The notes beneath the pieces are model-generated. The model had not been told where the DNA came from. It searched no databases and saw only the letters and a program-made list of their open reading frames with translations. Positions 17,431 through 25,950 of a stretch of 37,205 bases of DNA are shown here, in pieces. The translations under genes and the position numbers were made by a program. Numbering within the stretch: the first letter of the stretch is position 1; each line of letters opens with the position of its first letter. The stretch is from Hepatobacter sp965661165 (GTDB lineage Bacteria > Pseudomonadota > Alphaproteobacteria > Holosporales > Hepatobacteraceae): positions 1-37,205 of the forward strand of contig CBFICL010000011.1 of assembly GCA_965661165.1 (NCBI GenBank), written 5' to 3'.

Positions 17431-18388
17431 AAAATTCACTCACCACGTTTACAAGAACAACCGCATCCCCAATCTGATTCACGCGTGCCCGAAAAGACGC
17501 ACCCTCAGGAAGACCCTTACTGTACCACCCCAGATGTTTTCTCGCAATTCTCACTCCGGCCTCTTTGCCATAAACATGCAAGATCGCATCAAGATGCTGC
17601 AAAACAATCCGTTTTTGCTCAGACAAAGAAGGGTCAAAGGATTTTTGGCCTGTGGACAGAAACGTCTGCACTTGGGCAATCAGCCACGGCTTGCCGTAAC
17701 ACCCGCGCCCCACCATCACACCATCTACGCCACAGTGATCCATCACGTGACGCGCTTGATCAGGTGTTCTGATATCCCCATTACCCACCACAGGGATTGA
17801 GACACGCTCTTTTACTTGTCTAAAAAAAGACCAGTCTGACGATCCCTGATAAAACTGGCACCGTGTGCGGCCGTGAATGGTGATCATCTGAACGCCCACA
17901 TCTTGAGCTATGTGCGCAAGTTCGGGCGCATTTTGCGTGCTGTCATCCCATCCTTTGCGCATCTTGAGGGTCACAGGCACAGAGACGGCTTTCACCACAG
18001 CTTTTAAAATAGTATGGGCCTTATCTGTATCACGCATCAGCGCACTGCCGGCATCGTGGTTGACGACTTTTTTTGCGGGACAGCCCATGTTGATGTCTAC
18101 AATATCTGCGCCCAAGTCAACAGCCAGCTTAGCGGCCTCAGCCATCACACAAGGCTTGACGCCCGCCAATTGAATGATGGTAGGTAATGTGGACGAACGC
18201 TTGAGAGGACGGGACATCCGCAAAGATTGACGCGTTTGGCGCACCATTGATTCGCTGGCGATCATTTCAGACACAACGCACCCACCGCCCAACTCTGTGA
18301 CCAGGTCGCGAAACGGCACGTCACTCACACCGGACATGGGGGCTAAAAAAACATTCCCCGGCAAAGATACAGAACCCACAGCAAGCAT
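17402..18388 (-). CDS. dusB: tRNA-dihydrouridine synthase DusB
   Basis: FMN-dependent reduction of uridine in the tRNA D-loop. TIM-barrel hallmarks are visible in order: FLAPMSGVSDVPFR, the catalytic cysteine in DIVDINMGCPAKKV, GSALMRD, VTLKMRKGWDD, ITIHGRTRCQFYQG, VVGNGDIRTP and GVDGVMVGRGCYGKPW. The length of about 328 residues is normal. ATG at 18388 is preferred to the in-frame TTG six bases upstream. The gene follows coq10 by 17 bases and overlaps the Fis-like gene. The dusB-fis arrangement recalls gammaproteobacteria, while alphaproteobacteria usually have nifR3(dusB)-ntrB-ntrC. Confidence 0.96.
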   Translation of the reverse strand: MLAVGSVSLPGNVFLAPMSGVSDVPFRDLVTELGGGCVVSEMIASESMVRQTRQSLRMSRPLKRSSTLPTIIQLAGVKPCVMAEAAKLAVDLGADIVDINMGCPAKKVVNHDAGSALMRDTDKAHTILKAVVKAVSVPVTLKMRKGWDDSTQNAPELAHIAQDVGVQMITIHGRTRCQFYQGSSDWSFFRQVKERVSIPVVGNGDIRTPDQARHVMDHCGVDGVMVGRGCYGKPWLIAQVQTFLSTGQKSFDPSLSEQKRIVLQHLDAILHVYGKEAGVRIARKHLGWYSKGLPEGASFRARVNQIGDAVVLVNVVSEFYEKQCDKIS

Positions 18389-18405
18389 GATCAAACGTTT
18401 TATGG

Positions 18406-18864
18406 TTAGTAAGACTGGCTCATCACACGGGCCCGCTCTTCAAAGGCGTCCACCATATCTAAGGCGACACCTGAAAAAACTTGCCCTAAAAGCGCATTAA
18501 AAAGCATGCTATCAAGTTTGACGGTAATGTCAAAATGAACACATGTGTGCAGGGCATTGTCAGGGCATTTTGCAAACGTCCACACGCCGTCAAGCACAGA
18601 AATAAGGCTTTTCTTAGGTGCCTCAGGTGACAACGTAATGGCAATTTTGTGCGGGGGATCCAGGGTGATCGTTGTATGCACGCACTCCCCAAACCCACCC
18701 TTTTGGATATGCATTTCTGTGGTCATTGTCTGCGCATCTTGCGCCATAATGGAGATCTTATGACACCAGGGAAGAAAATCAGGATAGTGGGCAACGTCTG
18801 CCACCAATGCATACATAAATTTTTGTGTATAAGGCAGTGTGCGTGTTGTTTGATAGTGAGCCAC
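18406..18864 (-). CDS. COQ10/RatA family ubiquinone-binding START-like protein
   Basis: A 152-residue START-like (SRPBCC) protein of the COQ10 type, thought to bind ubiquinone and support respiration; the bacterial homologue RatA has also been described as a translation inhibitor. The N-terminal TRTLPYTQKFMYALVADVAHYPDFLPWCHK pattern (helix, then Y-P-x-F-L-P-W-C) is the family signature. FDITVKLDSMLFNALLGQVF leads to the C-terminal helix VDAFEERARVM. It is transcribed with dusB just downstream. Confidence 0.88.
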   Translation of the reverse strand: MAHYQTTRTLPYTQKFMYALVADVAHYPDFLPWCHKISIMAQDAQTMTTEMHIQKGGFGECVHTTITLDPPHKIAITLSPEAPKKSLISVLDGVWTFAKCPDNALHTCVHFDITVKLDSMLFNALLGQVFSGVALDMVDAFEERARVMSQSY

Positions 18865-18914
18865 AAAAATCCTTTAGCCACATAAGTAGTCTTACGATAT
18901 AAAAAGCTGATGTT

Positions 18915-19565
18915 TTATTCTAGAGGCTCCACACCTTTCGCCAAATATGTCATGACCTCTGTAATTTTAGCAGCCCTGCCGGGAGGAAGTTGTGCCAAAA
19001 TCAGAGCTGTTTTCTGACCTTTCATATGTTGCAGAATATCCAACAAAACATGGGGGTTAAGCTGAGCAAAGATAGGGGCCGCCACTTGAGGCTTCATCGA
19101 TTCAAACATCTTCACAATTTCTTTCATGTGCGACTCTTCTTCCGCACTTTTCTTTTTCAGCAACAAAGCAAGTTTTTTCTCAAGGGCTTCCAGTTCAGCC
19201 ACTTTTTCTGAAATTTCCTTTTTGATGATCGCATATTTTTGTTCTCGGGCCTGCACATCCTCTTCAGACGCTTTTCTTTTTTTTGATTGATTCACCCACG
19301 TTGTCAGCAATTGAAATTCTTCTAAGGTCATATTAAGAACGTCAAAATCTTTATGTTCAGCGTTTTCTTTGCCCCCCGGTGAGGAAGGCTCTCCTGATGC
19401 GCTTTCAACTGCCGATTCTGCCGCATGGAGCCATTGCCTTAACCAAACCCCGGTGGGCATAATTAACCGATAGGCGTGCCACGCCATCATCAGAAAGCAC
19501 CCCACAATAACGATCCGCAAAAAACGATAGCGGGGCAACCCTGGCACAAAAGACATCGACATCAT
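18915..19565 (-). CDS. motE: MotE-like flagellar protein (MgtE N-domain, coiled coil)
   Basis: Alphaproteobacterial MotE-type protein, a periplasmic chaperone of the flagellar motor protein MotC in rhizobia. It has an N-terminal membrane anchor (residues 13-32), a long coiled coil (about 95-145, KKEISEKVAELEALEKKLALLLKKK) and the helical MgtE-like domain KMFESMKPQVAAPIFAQLNPHVLLDILQHM...LAQLPPGRAAKITEVM. Its ATG overlaps the DUF6468 stop by one base, showing tight translational coupling in fliL-fliM-DUF6468-motE. Confidence 0.85.
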   Translation of the reverse strand: MMSMSFVPGLPRYRFLRIVIVGCFLMMAWHAYRLIMPTGVWLRQWLHAAESAVESASGEPSSPGGKENAEHKDFDVLNMTLEEFQLLTTWVNQSKKRKASEEDVQAREQKYAIIKKEISEKVAELEALEKKLALLLKKKSAEEESHMKEIVKMFESMKPQVAAPIFAQLNPHVLLDILQHMKGQKTALILAQLPPGRAAKITEVMTYLAKGVEPLE

Positions 19566-19990
19566 TATCCTGCAAGACGTTCGTAATGTTCATCATCATG
19601 AGACGTAACCATCTTAGGGCTCAAAAGAGAAACGCCCTTTTGCGCAGTCGCATGTGAGGCATGAGAAGATCGTTTAACGGCCTTGAGTTCTTTAATCTTC
19701 GTATCAAGGTCATTCAACAATGATTCGCCTCGATCATGGCAATAATGAAGATCGCCCTTTAACACATCCCCTTTGTTGAGAATATCTTCCCACTCTCTCC
19801 CCAGGCTCTTGATGTGCCCATCTAAGACGTTGATTTGCTCACGCCCCTTCTCCGTAGACTCACTCAATGAAGCAAGGAGAACATCCATATCTTGCCTATC
19901 TTTGTGAAGTCGGGCCAAACGCCTTTCAGCCAACATACAGTATAAAAAACCCAGGGCAAAGAGAGCACAAAAGGCTATATCAATCATCAT
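19565..19990 (-). CDS. DUF6468 flagellar-cluster protein
   Basis: Small membrane-anchored protein found between fliM and motE in many alphaproteobacteria, function unknown. After an N-terminal transmembrane helix (IDIAFCALFALGFLYCMLAERRL) it is mostly helical and charged, with the typical RLARLHKDRQDMDVLLASLSE segment, and ends in a disordered tail. The start is placed at the ATG pair 19985-19990, which overlaps the end of fliM; the longer open frame only re-reads the repetitive fliM tail. Confidence 0.75.
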   Translation of the reverse strand: MMIDIAFCALFALGFLYCMLAERRLARLHKDRQDMDVLLASLSESTEKGREQINVLDGHIKSLGREWEDILNKGDVLKGDLHYCHDRGESLLNDLDTKIKELKAVKRSSHASHATAQKGVSLLSPKMVTSHDDEHYERLAG

Positions 19991-21008
19991 CGTTGTTGTC
20001 ATCACTGTTGTCATTTTTGCTATCATTGCTGTGATCATCTTTCTTATTCCTGTTTGATAAAAAGAGTGTGTCGATCGACAGTGCCATAGACCCTTTTTTC
20101 TGGCCCATAAGACCTGTAAAAAGGGTGCGATCTGAACATTTTACATCCACACTGCCATCAGGGGTTTGCTCCAAAAGCAGGGTTTGCCCCACCTGCCACT
20201 TCAGCACTTTGTTAAGCGGCATATGCATCTCACTCAACACAGCTTCGAGCAATAAATCTGTGGAACGCAGCTCATCATTGAGGTGCGAGCGCCACAATAA
20301 ATCTTGCCCCATATCATCCCCCAGATAATCTTCACTCAAAAGATGCCGCACAGTTTGAAGCATGGTATAGGGAAGTACCACATGAAAAAGAGCCTCATAA
20401 TCACCAATACTGATATGAAACACCCCCACAAGCGATGGCCGCGGGTGCAAGAAAAAATCAGCTTTTGTTTGCACATTGGTGCGCTCAACTTGCATGTTCA
20501 CAGTGGTCACCGTGGAAAAACTTTCCTCAAGGGAAGAGACAAACGCAGTAAAAACCCGTTGACAGAGATGATTTTCAATGGAGGTCATAGGCTTATCCTC
20601 GACCTCTGCCGCTTTCTCTTTTTTCGCTGGTTTTCCTTGTGATGATTCGCTGGGGCTGGGGCTGGTAAAAGAGCCCAACATCAGTTTGACAATTTTCGAC
20701 AGCGTTACAAGATCAGACACCAAAATCCCTCGGCCCTGCCATTCTTCTGCCAAAAAAGTGGCACACATCAGCGGATCTTTAAAAAAAGGTTCAAGATGTG
20801 TCTCACAATATTCTGACTTCACCTCCTGACACGAAACCTTGATGTCCGCATCCGTAATCAAAACATCAAATTGTTTGAGAAGTCGATGAGCAGCTTTTTT
20901 AAAAATACTTTCCACCAAGGGAAAATTGCGTGACACCATCTTGGCACCAACAAGAAGGCTGTTTCCTTGCGTTTTTTTTTGTTTCTGAGATGCGTCTTTG
21001 GTGGCCAT
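19980..21008 (-). CDS. fliM: Flagellar motor switch protein FliM, without the usual N-terminal CheY-binding motif
   Basis: C-ring component of the flagellar switch. The middle CheC-like domain is visible (NFPLVESIFKKAAHRLLKQFDVLI, LVGVFHISIGDYEALFHVVLPY), as is the C-terminal FliN-like SpoA domain (LNKVLKWQVGQTLLLEQTPDG...TGLMGQKKGSMAL). The first 25 residues (MATKDASQKQKK...) do not contain the LSQxEIDALL-type peptide that binds phospho-CheY in most FliM proteins. The C-terminus ends in about 20 residues of Asp/Asn/Ser. A charged, poorly conserved insert lies near residues 110-140. It is 27 bases after fliL. Confidence 0.9.
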   Translation of the reverse strand: MATKDASQKQKKTQGNSLLVGAKMVSRNFPLVESIFKKAAHRLLKQFDVLITDADIKVSCQEVKSEYCETHLEPFFKDPLMCATFLAEEWQGRGILVSDLVTLSKIVKLMLGSFTSPSPSESSQGKPAKKEKAAEVEDKPMTSIENHLCQRVFTAFVSSLEESFSTVTTVNMQVERTNVQTKADFFLHPRPSLVGVFHISIGDYEALFHVVLPYTMLQTVRHLLSEDYLGDDMGQDLLWRSHLNDELRSTDLLLEAVLSEMHMPLNKVLKWQVGQTLLLEQTPDGSVDVKCSDRTLFTGLMGQKKGSMALSIDTLFLSNRNKKDDHSNDSKNDNSDDNNDDD

Positions 21009-21035
21009 TAGCTCTTTGCTTGTCTTACATCATAC

Positions 21036-21476
21036 TTATTGCACAAGGATTTGTCTTATCAACACACGCCTCACTTTGATGGGACTAAAGATAACATTGG
21101 CCCGATCAAGCAGTTGTTGCTTTAAAAGTAAAACCCCTTCGGCCCCCTTCAAATCATCCATGCGGAGCTCCCGGAGATAAATAATAAATTGGTCAATAAT
21201 AATAGGCATCAGCTCATTCATGCGTTTGGCATCATTATTGCTTTCGGCCTCAAACGTAAGACATAATTTTAAAAAGTGATTGCGTGTGTCATCGCCATGC
21301 AGGTTTGAGAGCATATCAGGCACAACAACGTAAATGCCTGTGAAATCAGGTGTCTTGGATGGCGCTTCATGGGCAGCTTCTGACGCATACAATGCGCCCG
21401 AGATGCTCCACACAAGAAAGGCTACACATAAAAGAGAAGCCCCTCTTATCTTTTGCCACGTTTGGTACATATGCAT
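21036..21476 (-). CDS. fliL: Flagellar basal-body protein FliL
   Basis: Inner-membrane protein that supports stator function around the flagellar motor. A single N-terminal hydrophobic segment (GASLLCVAFLVWSISGAL) is followed by a FliL-like domain: YVVVPDMLSNLHGD, RNHFLKLCLTFEAES, and a helix with IIIDQFIIYLREL. It ends KQQLLDRANVIFSPIKVRRVLIRQILVQ, the typical C-terminal pattern. The ATG at 21476 is preferred to an in-frame TTG at 21494. It is the first gene of the minus-strand flagellar block and diverges from flgF. Confidence 0.88.
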   Translation of the reverse strand: MHMYQTWQKIRGASLLCVAFLVWSISGALYASEAAHEAPSKTPDFTGIYVVVPDMLSNLHGDDTRNHFLKLCLTFEAESNNDAKRMNELMPIIIDQFIIYLRELRMDDLKGAEGVLLLKQQLLDRANVIFSPIKVRRVLIRQILVQ

Positions 21477-21604
21477 AGAAAAAGACGTTTCCAAAAAGAT
21501 ACGTCCTCATCAGGCCTGATTTTTATTAAAAAATTTCTTATTATGCATTTTTTTATTTTTCGTGATTACTGTCATGCTTGAAATCCATAGAGAAAAAAGC
21601 ATGT

Positions 21605-22339
21605 ATGGGCCCCATATCTTATCTTCTTTGCACATTTGAGTATGGCTCTGATCAAGAAATGAGGGCGCTCTCTTTTAATGCCGCTAATGCTCACATTGCC
21701 GGCTATAAAGCGCGCCACATGACGCAACACCCTTATAAAATCACCATTGACCCGCAGCGCATGCCTATGCCTGCACACATCACCTATCCTATAGATGGCT
21801 TTATGTGGAAGGATGAACATCAAGGCCCGCTCAAACGCACCAATAATCCCCTTGATCTGGCTGTGAAAGGACCTGGGCTCATCACCCTGACAGATGGCAC
21901 CTACACACGCAACGGCAAAATGATCCTCACGCCAGAAGGCATTCTCACCACACCAAGCGGTCATGAAATTGCGGGCCTTACCGGCGAGACATTACAAATT
22001 ACAGGGAATATTCAAGACCTGCGCATCATGCGCAACGGTCAAATCATCAACAGCAATAATGAAACCTTAGGACAAATTCAACTGACCGAATTTGATGAAC
22101 ACGACAACCTCAAAAAAATAGGCGAAAACCGCATCGATGGGTCAGAGGCAGGTCCGAGACCTGCGCAACACACGTTTATGCTTCAAGGTTTTTATGAAGA
22201 ATCTAATGTCAGGCTTCAAAAAACCATGGCCAAAGCGCACGGCGTCGTCACCAACCACCATCAAGCCATCTTGATGAACAAAGAACATTACCGATCTTTA
22301 GATGATTTGCGTAACCATCTCGTCCAGATCAATGCTTAA
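21605..22339 (+). CDS. flgF: Flagellar proximal rod protein FlgF
   Basis: Rod subunit of the flagellar basal body. The N-terminal rod helix motif, usually NxxNxxTxGFK, is present in diverged form (EMRALSFNAANAHIAGYKARH). The central hook-like domain contains NNPLDLAVKGPGLITLTDGTYTRNGKMILTPEG, the usual 'F-basal body' region. The end has LQGFYEESNVRLQKTM and the C-terminal coil. ATG at 21605 is used because it fits the family N-terminus; an in-frame TTG at 21578 would add nine residues. It heads flgF-flgG-flgA-flgH. Confidence 0.9.
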   Translation: MGPISYLLCTFEYGSDQEMRALSFNAANAHIAGYKARHMTQHPYKITIDPQRMPMPAHITYPIDGFMWKDEHQGPLKRTNNPLDLAVKGPGLITLTDGTYTRNGKMILTPEGILTTPSGHEIAGLTGETLQITGNIQDLRIMRNGQIINSNNETLGQIQLTEFDEHDNLKKIGENRIDGSEAGPRPAQHTFMLQGFYEESNVRLQKTMAKAHGVVTNHHQAILMNKEHYRSLDDLRNHLVQINA

Positions 22340-22354
22340 GGAGAAAACTGTGCT

Positions 22355-23167
22355 ATGACCAATCCTGCATCGGCCGTTGCGGCCACCGCCATGGAAGCTG
22401 CGGACATCATGCTCCAAAACACCGCTCATAACCTTGCAAACGCCAGAACCACCGCTTTTCATACAGATAAAGTGATTGGCACAAACCTTGTGTATGAGGA
22501 TGTCACCACAGGTGGCGGGCCCGTGGGGCAAACAGATTTGGGCATTCCCCAGGTGCAAGTAGGCGCGGGTGTGCGTATCGCCTCTTCACTGAAAACCATG
22601 CGTAACGGCGTCCCTGAACCCACCAAAAATCAGCTTGACATTCACATTGATGGAACGGGTTATCTGCAAATTGACCTCGGCAACGGGATGCTAGGCTATA
22701 CCCGCGCCGGGCATTTGAAGGTTGATGAATATGGCATTTTACGTACGGCCACAGATTATCCCCTTATGGATAACATTACTGTTGACCTCAACAAATATTC
22801 AGAAGTGATTATTGACAAATCTGGCCGTGTTTTTGGTGTCGATCCTTCGCAGTACGGCACCGCCAGACACACCCAACTTGGCCAACTCACGCTGTGGAGT
22901 TTTGCCAACCCTCAAGGTTTGGAAAATAAAGAAGACACCATCTTTATAGAAACCCCCGAGGCAGGCGCCTCAACGCAGGGCATTCCTGGCCTCAACAATC
23001 TTGGGAAAATCCTTCAAGGATATGCAGAACGCTCCACAGTCGATACATCCATGACCTTGGTGGAGGCCATTAATATCCAACAATATTCTAATGCCGGCGC
23101 CACCTTGCTCAAGCTAGCTGAAGATATGGATAAACACAATCTCCAACAAATTTCCTCTGTGGGTTAG
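22355..23167 (+). CDS. flgG: Flagellar distal rod protein FlgG
   Basis: Distal rod subunit of the flagellar basal body. The N-terminal helix (AMEAADIMLQNTAHNLANARTTAFHTDKV) is a diverged version of the SNNLANVNTTGFK motif. The middle matches FlgG: VQVGAGVRIASSLK, IHIDGTGYLQIDLGNGMLGYTRAGHLKVDEYGIL. The C-terminus LQGYAERSTVDTSMTLVEAINIQQYSNAGATLLK is typical, where ERSNVDVVxEMVxMIxxQRAYE is usual. AAGGAG lies upstream of the ATG. It is 15 bases after flgF. Confidence 0.92.
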   Translation: MTNPASAVAATAMEAADIMLQNTAHNLANARTTAFHTDKVIGTNLVYEDVTTGGGPVGQTDLGIPQVQVGAGVRIASSLKTMRNGVPEPTKNQLDIHIDGTGYLQIDLGNGMLGYTRAGHLKVDEYGILRTATDYPLMDNITVDLNKYSEVIIDKSGRVFGVDPSQYGTARHTQLGQLTLWSFANPQGLENKEDTIFIETPEAGASTQGIPGLNNLGKILQGYAERSTVDTSMTLVEAINIQQYSNAGATLLKLAEDMDKHNLQQISSVG

Positions 23168-23179
23168 GGTGTGCTGCAC

Positions 23180-23863
23180 ATGAATAGGCCGACTGTTTTT
23201 TTCCTGACATTCTTCTGTCTCGTGAACACACTCTTCTGTTCTCAAGAGCCTACCGTTTCTCATATGTTGTCTCAGGCCCTACAAGCCAAAGTTGGTTCAC
23301 CGCTTGTGCTTGATCAGCTGCAACCCGCGACGCTTTCTTTGCCAGAAGAAGGCGTTACACTTCAATCGCTTGATGTGGATATGGAAAAGCGCATGTTTTC
23401 TGCGCGTCTTGAACCCCAAAACCCAACCCATCACCCCATTCACGTGAAAGGCACATTTTCCTTGCAAAAAGAGGTGGGCATTATCAAGCGTTCCACACAA
23501 AGGGGTGCCAGCATATTGCCCGAAGATATTTATTGGCAGACCGTGAAAGAATCACGCAAAAATCGTGATGCGATTTCTCGCAACACAGATCTTGTGGGCC
23601 TGCGTGCCAGCCAACATCTTAAAGCCGGCGAGATTCTGACGCGCCATAAAATCAACACCTCCCAAGATATCCCCAAAGGGGCCGGGGTGACGTTGCTTTA
23701 TCGATCCAGACACATGGAAATACGGGCACATGGCGCCAAACTCTCAGACAAGGCCCGCATTGGCGAGCAAGTCCATGTGATTCCCCCCTATAAGCAAAAA
23801 ACGAAACACCCCCTCATGGGCACCCTGGTGGATGCCTCTACGGTGTTGATTCAAGCGAGGTAA
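23180..23863 (+). CDS. flgA: Flagellar P-ring assembly chaperone FlgA
   Basis: Periplasmic chaperone for P-ring (FlgI) assembly. It has an N-terminal signal peptide (RPTVFFLTFFCLVNTLFC) and a SAF domain in the C-terminal half: ILPEDIYWQTVKESRKNRDAIS, TDLVGLRASQHLKAGEILTRHKI and GAGVTLLYRSRHMEIRAHGAKLSDKARIGEQVHV, each split across the family's usual order. The ATG at 23180 is favoured (AGGG 9 bases upstream) over the GTG at 23171. It sits between flgG and flgH as in other alphaproteobacteria. Confidence 0.9.
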   Translation: MNRPTVFFLTFFCLVNTLFCSQEPTVSHMLSQALQAKVGSPLVLDQLQPATLSLPEEGVTLQSLDVDMEKRMFSARLEPQNPTHHPIHVKGTFSLQKEVGIIKRSTQRGASILPEDIYWQTVKESRKNRDAISRNTDLVGLRASQHLKAGEILTRHKINTSQDIPKGAGVTLLYRSRHMEIRAHGAKLSDKARIGEQVHVIPPYKQKTKHPLMGTLVDASTVLIQAR

Positions 23864-23866
23864 CCT

Positions 23867-24601
23867 ATGGGGCGGATTCTTGTTATCTTCCTCATGACAG
23901 GGCTGTTGTCAGGATGCTATCACTGGACCCGCTTTAAAGAGACGGGATCAAACCCACCGCTCACCCCCACACAAGACCCAACAGCCCGCCAGGGGTATTA
24001 CCCCGTGCGCATGCCCATGCCGCCCGAAACCCATGAGACCTATTCTTCTAACTCCCTGTGGAGAAAAGGCGCGCGCGCTTTTTTCAAGGATCAACGCGCC
24101 AACAATGTGGGTGATGTGCTAACAGTTCTGGTAAAAAAGGTAGAAAAAATTGAATTCAAAAATGAAACAGAAAATGATCGTAACCCCAACTCAGTGGAAG
24201 CATCGGTGGGCTCATTTTTTGGTCTTGAAAAACACCTGCCTAACCCTTCAGGCGCCTCTCCTGTAAAACTTATTGATGCCAGCAGCCGCCTTCATGTTAA
24301 GGGTAAAAACGACATGAAACGCAAAGAAACCTTTGACTTCAAAGTGGCCGCCACGGTTACCCAGGTTTTGCCCAACGGCAATCTTGTGATTCTTGGACGG
24401 CAAGAAGTACGCATGAATTTTGAGGTACGCGAAATTGTGATATCAGGCGTGGTATCGCCAGCAGAAATCACGTCAAACAACACCATCACCCTCGATCAGA
24501 TCGCCGAAGCACGGGTTTCTTACGCGGGGCGCGGCGAAGGATCTGACGTGCAAAAGACTCCTTATGGATCTGCCCTTCTCTCGCAGGTCATGCCTTTTTA
24601 A
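23867..24601 (+). CDS. flgH: Flagellar L-ring protein FlgH
   Basis: Outer-membrane lipoprotein forming the L-ring around the flagellar rod. It has a signal peptide with lipobox LLSGC, the SNSLWRKGARAFFKDQRANN segment, VGDVLTVLVK, and the C-terminal half with VTQVLPNGNLVILGRQEVRMNFEVREIVISG and VSYAGRGEGSD, all diagnostic of FlgH. GAGG precedes the ATG. The P-ring gene flgI, which often follows, is not next in line: an MFS gene starts after a gap of 119 bases. Confidence 0.95.
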   Translation: MGRILVIFLMTGLLSGCYHWTRFKETGSNPPLTPTQDPTARQGYYPVRMPMPPETHETYSSNSLWRKGARAFFKDQRANNVGDVLTVLVKKVEKIEFKNETENDRNPNSVEASVGSFFGLEKHLPNPSGASPVKLIDASSRLHVKGKNDMKRKETFDFKVAATVTQVLPNGNLVILGRQEVRMNFEVREIVISGVVSPAEITSNNTITLDQIAEARVSYAGRGEGSDVQKTPYGSALLSQVMPF

Positions 24602-24622
24602 AAAACACACCCACCTATATAT

Positions 24623-24639
24623 CGCCATAGTGGCGTTTT
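24623..24639 (+). terminator. Weak terminator-like hairpin after flgH
   Basis: CGCCA, loop TAG, TGGCG, then TTTT, about 22 bases beyond the flgH stop. The stem is only 5 bp, so it is weak. Confidence 0.3.
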
Positions 24640-24720
24640 CTCCGCGAAGCAGTGATTTGACAGTTCACCCAAAGAGACGCATGATGAGGCTTTGATTTGT
24701 AGCTGCGTGCACTTTTGATC

Positions 24721-25950
24721 ATGAAACAATCTTCGACGTACACATACATGGGATGGGTCGCTTTATCGTCAGCGGTCCTTTTTTATGCTTATCAGTTTGC
24801 TTTGCGCATTTTTCCCAGTGTGCTCAGCCACGAACTTATGTCCAGTTTTCATGTGGATGCCGCCACGTTCGGTATTCTGGCTTCTTTTTACTATTATGGG
24901 TACGCCTTTTTCCAAGTCCCGGCCGGCACACTCATTGATAGGTTTGGCACAAGACGCGTCCTTTTGCTCTCAATCGCAGGGTGCATCGTGGGAAATCTGT
25001 GTTTTCTCTTTCCTTATCTCTGGTTGGCATGTGTGGGTCGCCTTCTCATTGGCATAGGCTCAGCAGGTAGCTTTTTAGGGTGCATTAAAATTGCCACAGA
25101 ATATTTCGATGAAGAGAAGCTTTCTTTGCTTACAGGACTCAGTGTTTTTGTGGGCACCATGGGCGCTGTGGGCGGAAGTTCGCCCATTGTCTATATCTCA
25201 CAGCAGTTTGGCTGGCAAGAAGCGATTTATACATTCGGGTTATTGGGCGCACTTCTCTTTGCTTTTAGCCTCTATGCCCTCAAGAAACCTACATCCCTTG
25301 GAAGGGAAAAGGAAGTGCCTCTTTTATCAAGCCTCAAAATGCTTTTTAGCAATTCACAGACCTGGATCATCGGCTCGTTCGGCATCTTGGCTTATGTGCC
25401 CATGGCTGCTTTTTGTGATCTGTGGGGCCCGCCTTTCTTACAGAAAGCGTTTGGTCTTGATGCAGGTGAAGCAGCTTTTGCAGCCTCCTCTCTTTATATT
25501 GGGTTAGGCGCAGGTGCCCCATTGGCAGCATTGGTACTCGCGCGTATCCATAGCTATCGTTTTTGTTTTATGGGCTGTGTGACGACCAGTTTTGTTCTTT
25601 TCACAACGCTTCTTTTCTCACACAACCTCACGTTTGTTATGCTGGTCCCCCTTATCATTGCTTTGGGTGTGTGCTTAAGCCCTCAGGTGCTGGCGTTTCC
25701 CTTGGTGTGTACCATTAACCCACCCAGCATGAGCGCCACGGCCTCTGGACTGCACAACACTATTTGTATGTTGAGTGGTATTTTTGCACAACCGCTTGTA
25801 GGCAAACTGATTGTCCATCACGCACACGCTAATGTGCTCTCAGCTTCAAGTTATCGATTCGGCCTTATGCTTGTGCCAGTTTCATTGATGCTCGCGATTG
25901 TGTTGTCTTTCTTTATTAAAGAGCCTCACGAAGAAACGCTGCGCGCATAG
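24721..25950 (+). CDS. MFS transporter, substrate unknown
   Basis: Major facilitator superfamily permease of about 409 residues with some 12 hydrophobic segments. The loop between helices 2 and 3 holds the family motif in the form GTLIDRFGTRRVLL, preceded by FGILASFYYYGYAFFQVPAG. The central loop is short and charged, and the last segment ends FFIKEPHEE. The first ATG (24721) is used; an in-frame TTG lies six bases upstream. Its 3' end overlaps the stop of the convergent peptidase gene by 25 bases. Symbionts use such carriers for amino acids, nucleotides or phosphorylated sugars, but nothing here picks one. Confidence 0.9.
   Translation: MKQSSTYTYMGWVALSSAVLFYAYQFALRIFPSVLSHELMSSFHVDAATFGILASFYYYGYAFFQVPAGTLIDRFGTRRVLLLSIAGCIVGNLCFLFPYLWLACVGRLLIGIGSAGSFLGCIKIATEYFDEEKLSLLTGLSVFVGTMGAVGGSSPIVYISQQFGWQEAIYTFGLLGALLFAFSLYALKKPTSLGREKEVPLLSSLKMLFSNSQTWIIGSFGILAYVPMAAFCDLWGPPFLQKAFGLDAGEAAFAASSLYIGLGAGAPLAALVLARIHSYRFCFMGCVTTSFVLFTTLLFSHNLTFVMLVPLIIALGVCLSPQVLAFPLVCTINPPSMSATASGLHNTICMLSGIFAQPLVGKLIVHHAHANVLSASSYRFGLMLVPVSLMLAIVLSFFIKEPHEETLRA

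Noticed and set aside
21509..21520. ATCAGGCCTGAT palindrome between fliL and flgF
   Set aside because: A perfect 12-bp palindrome without loop; one copy only and no promoter element that it could be placed against.
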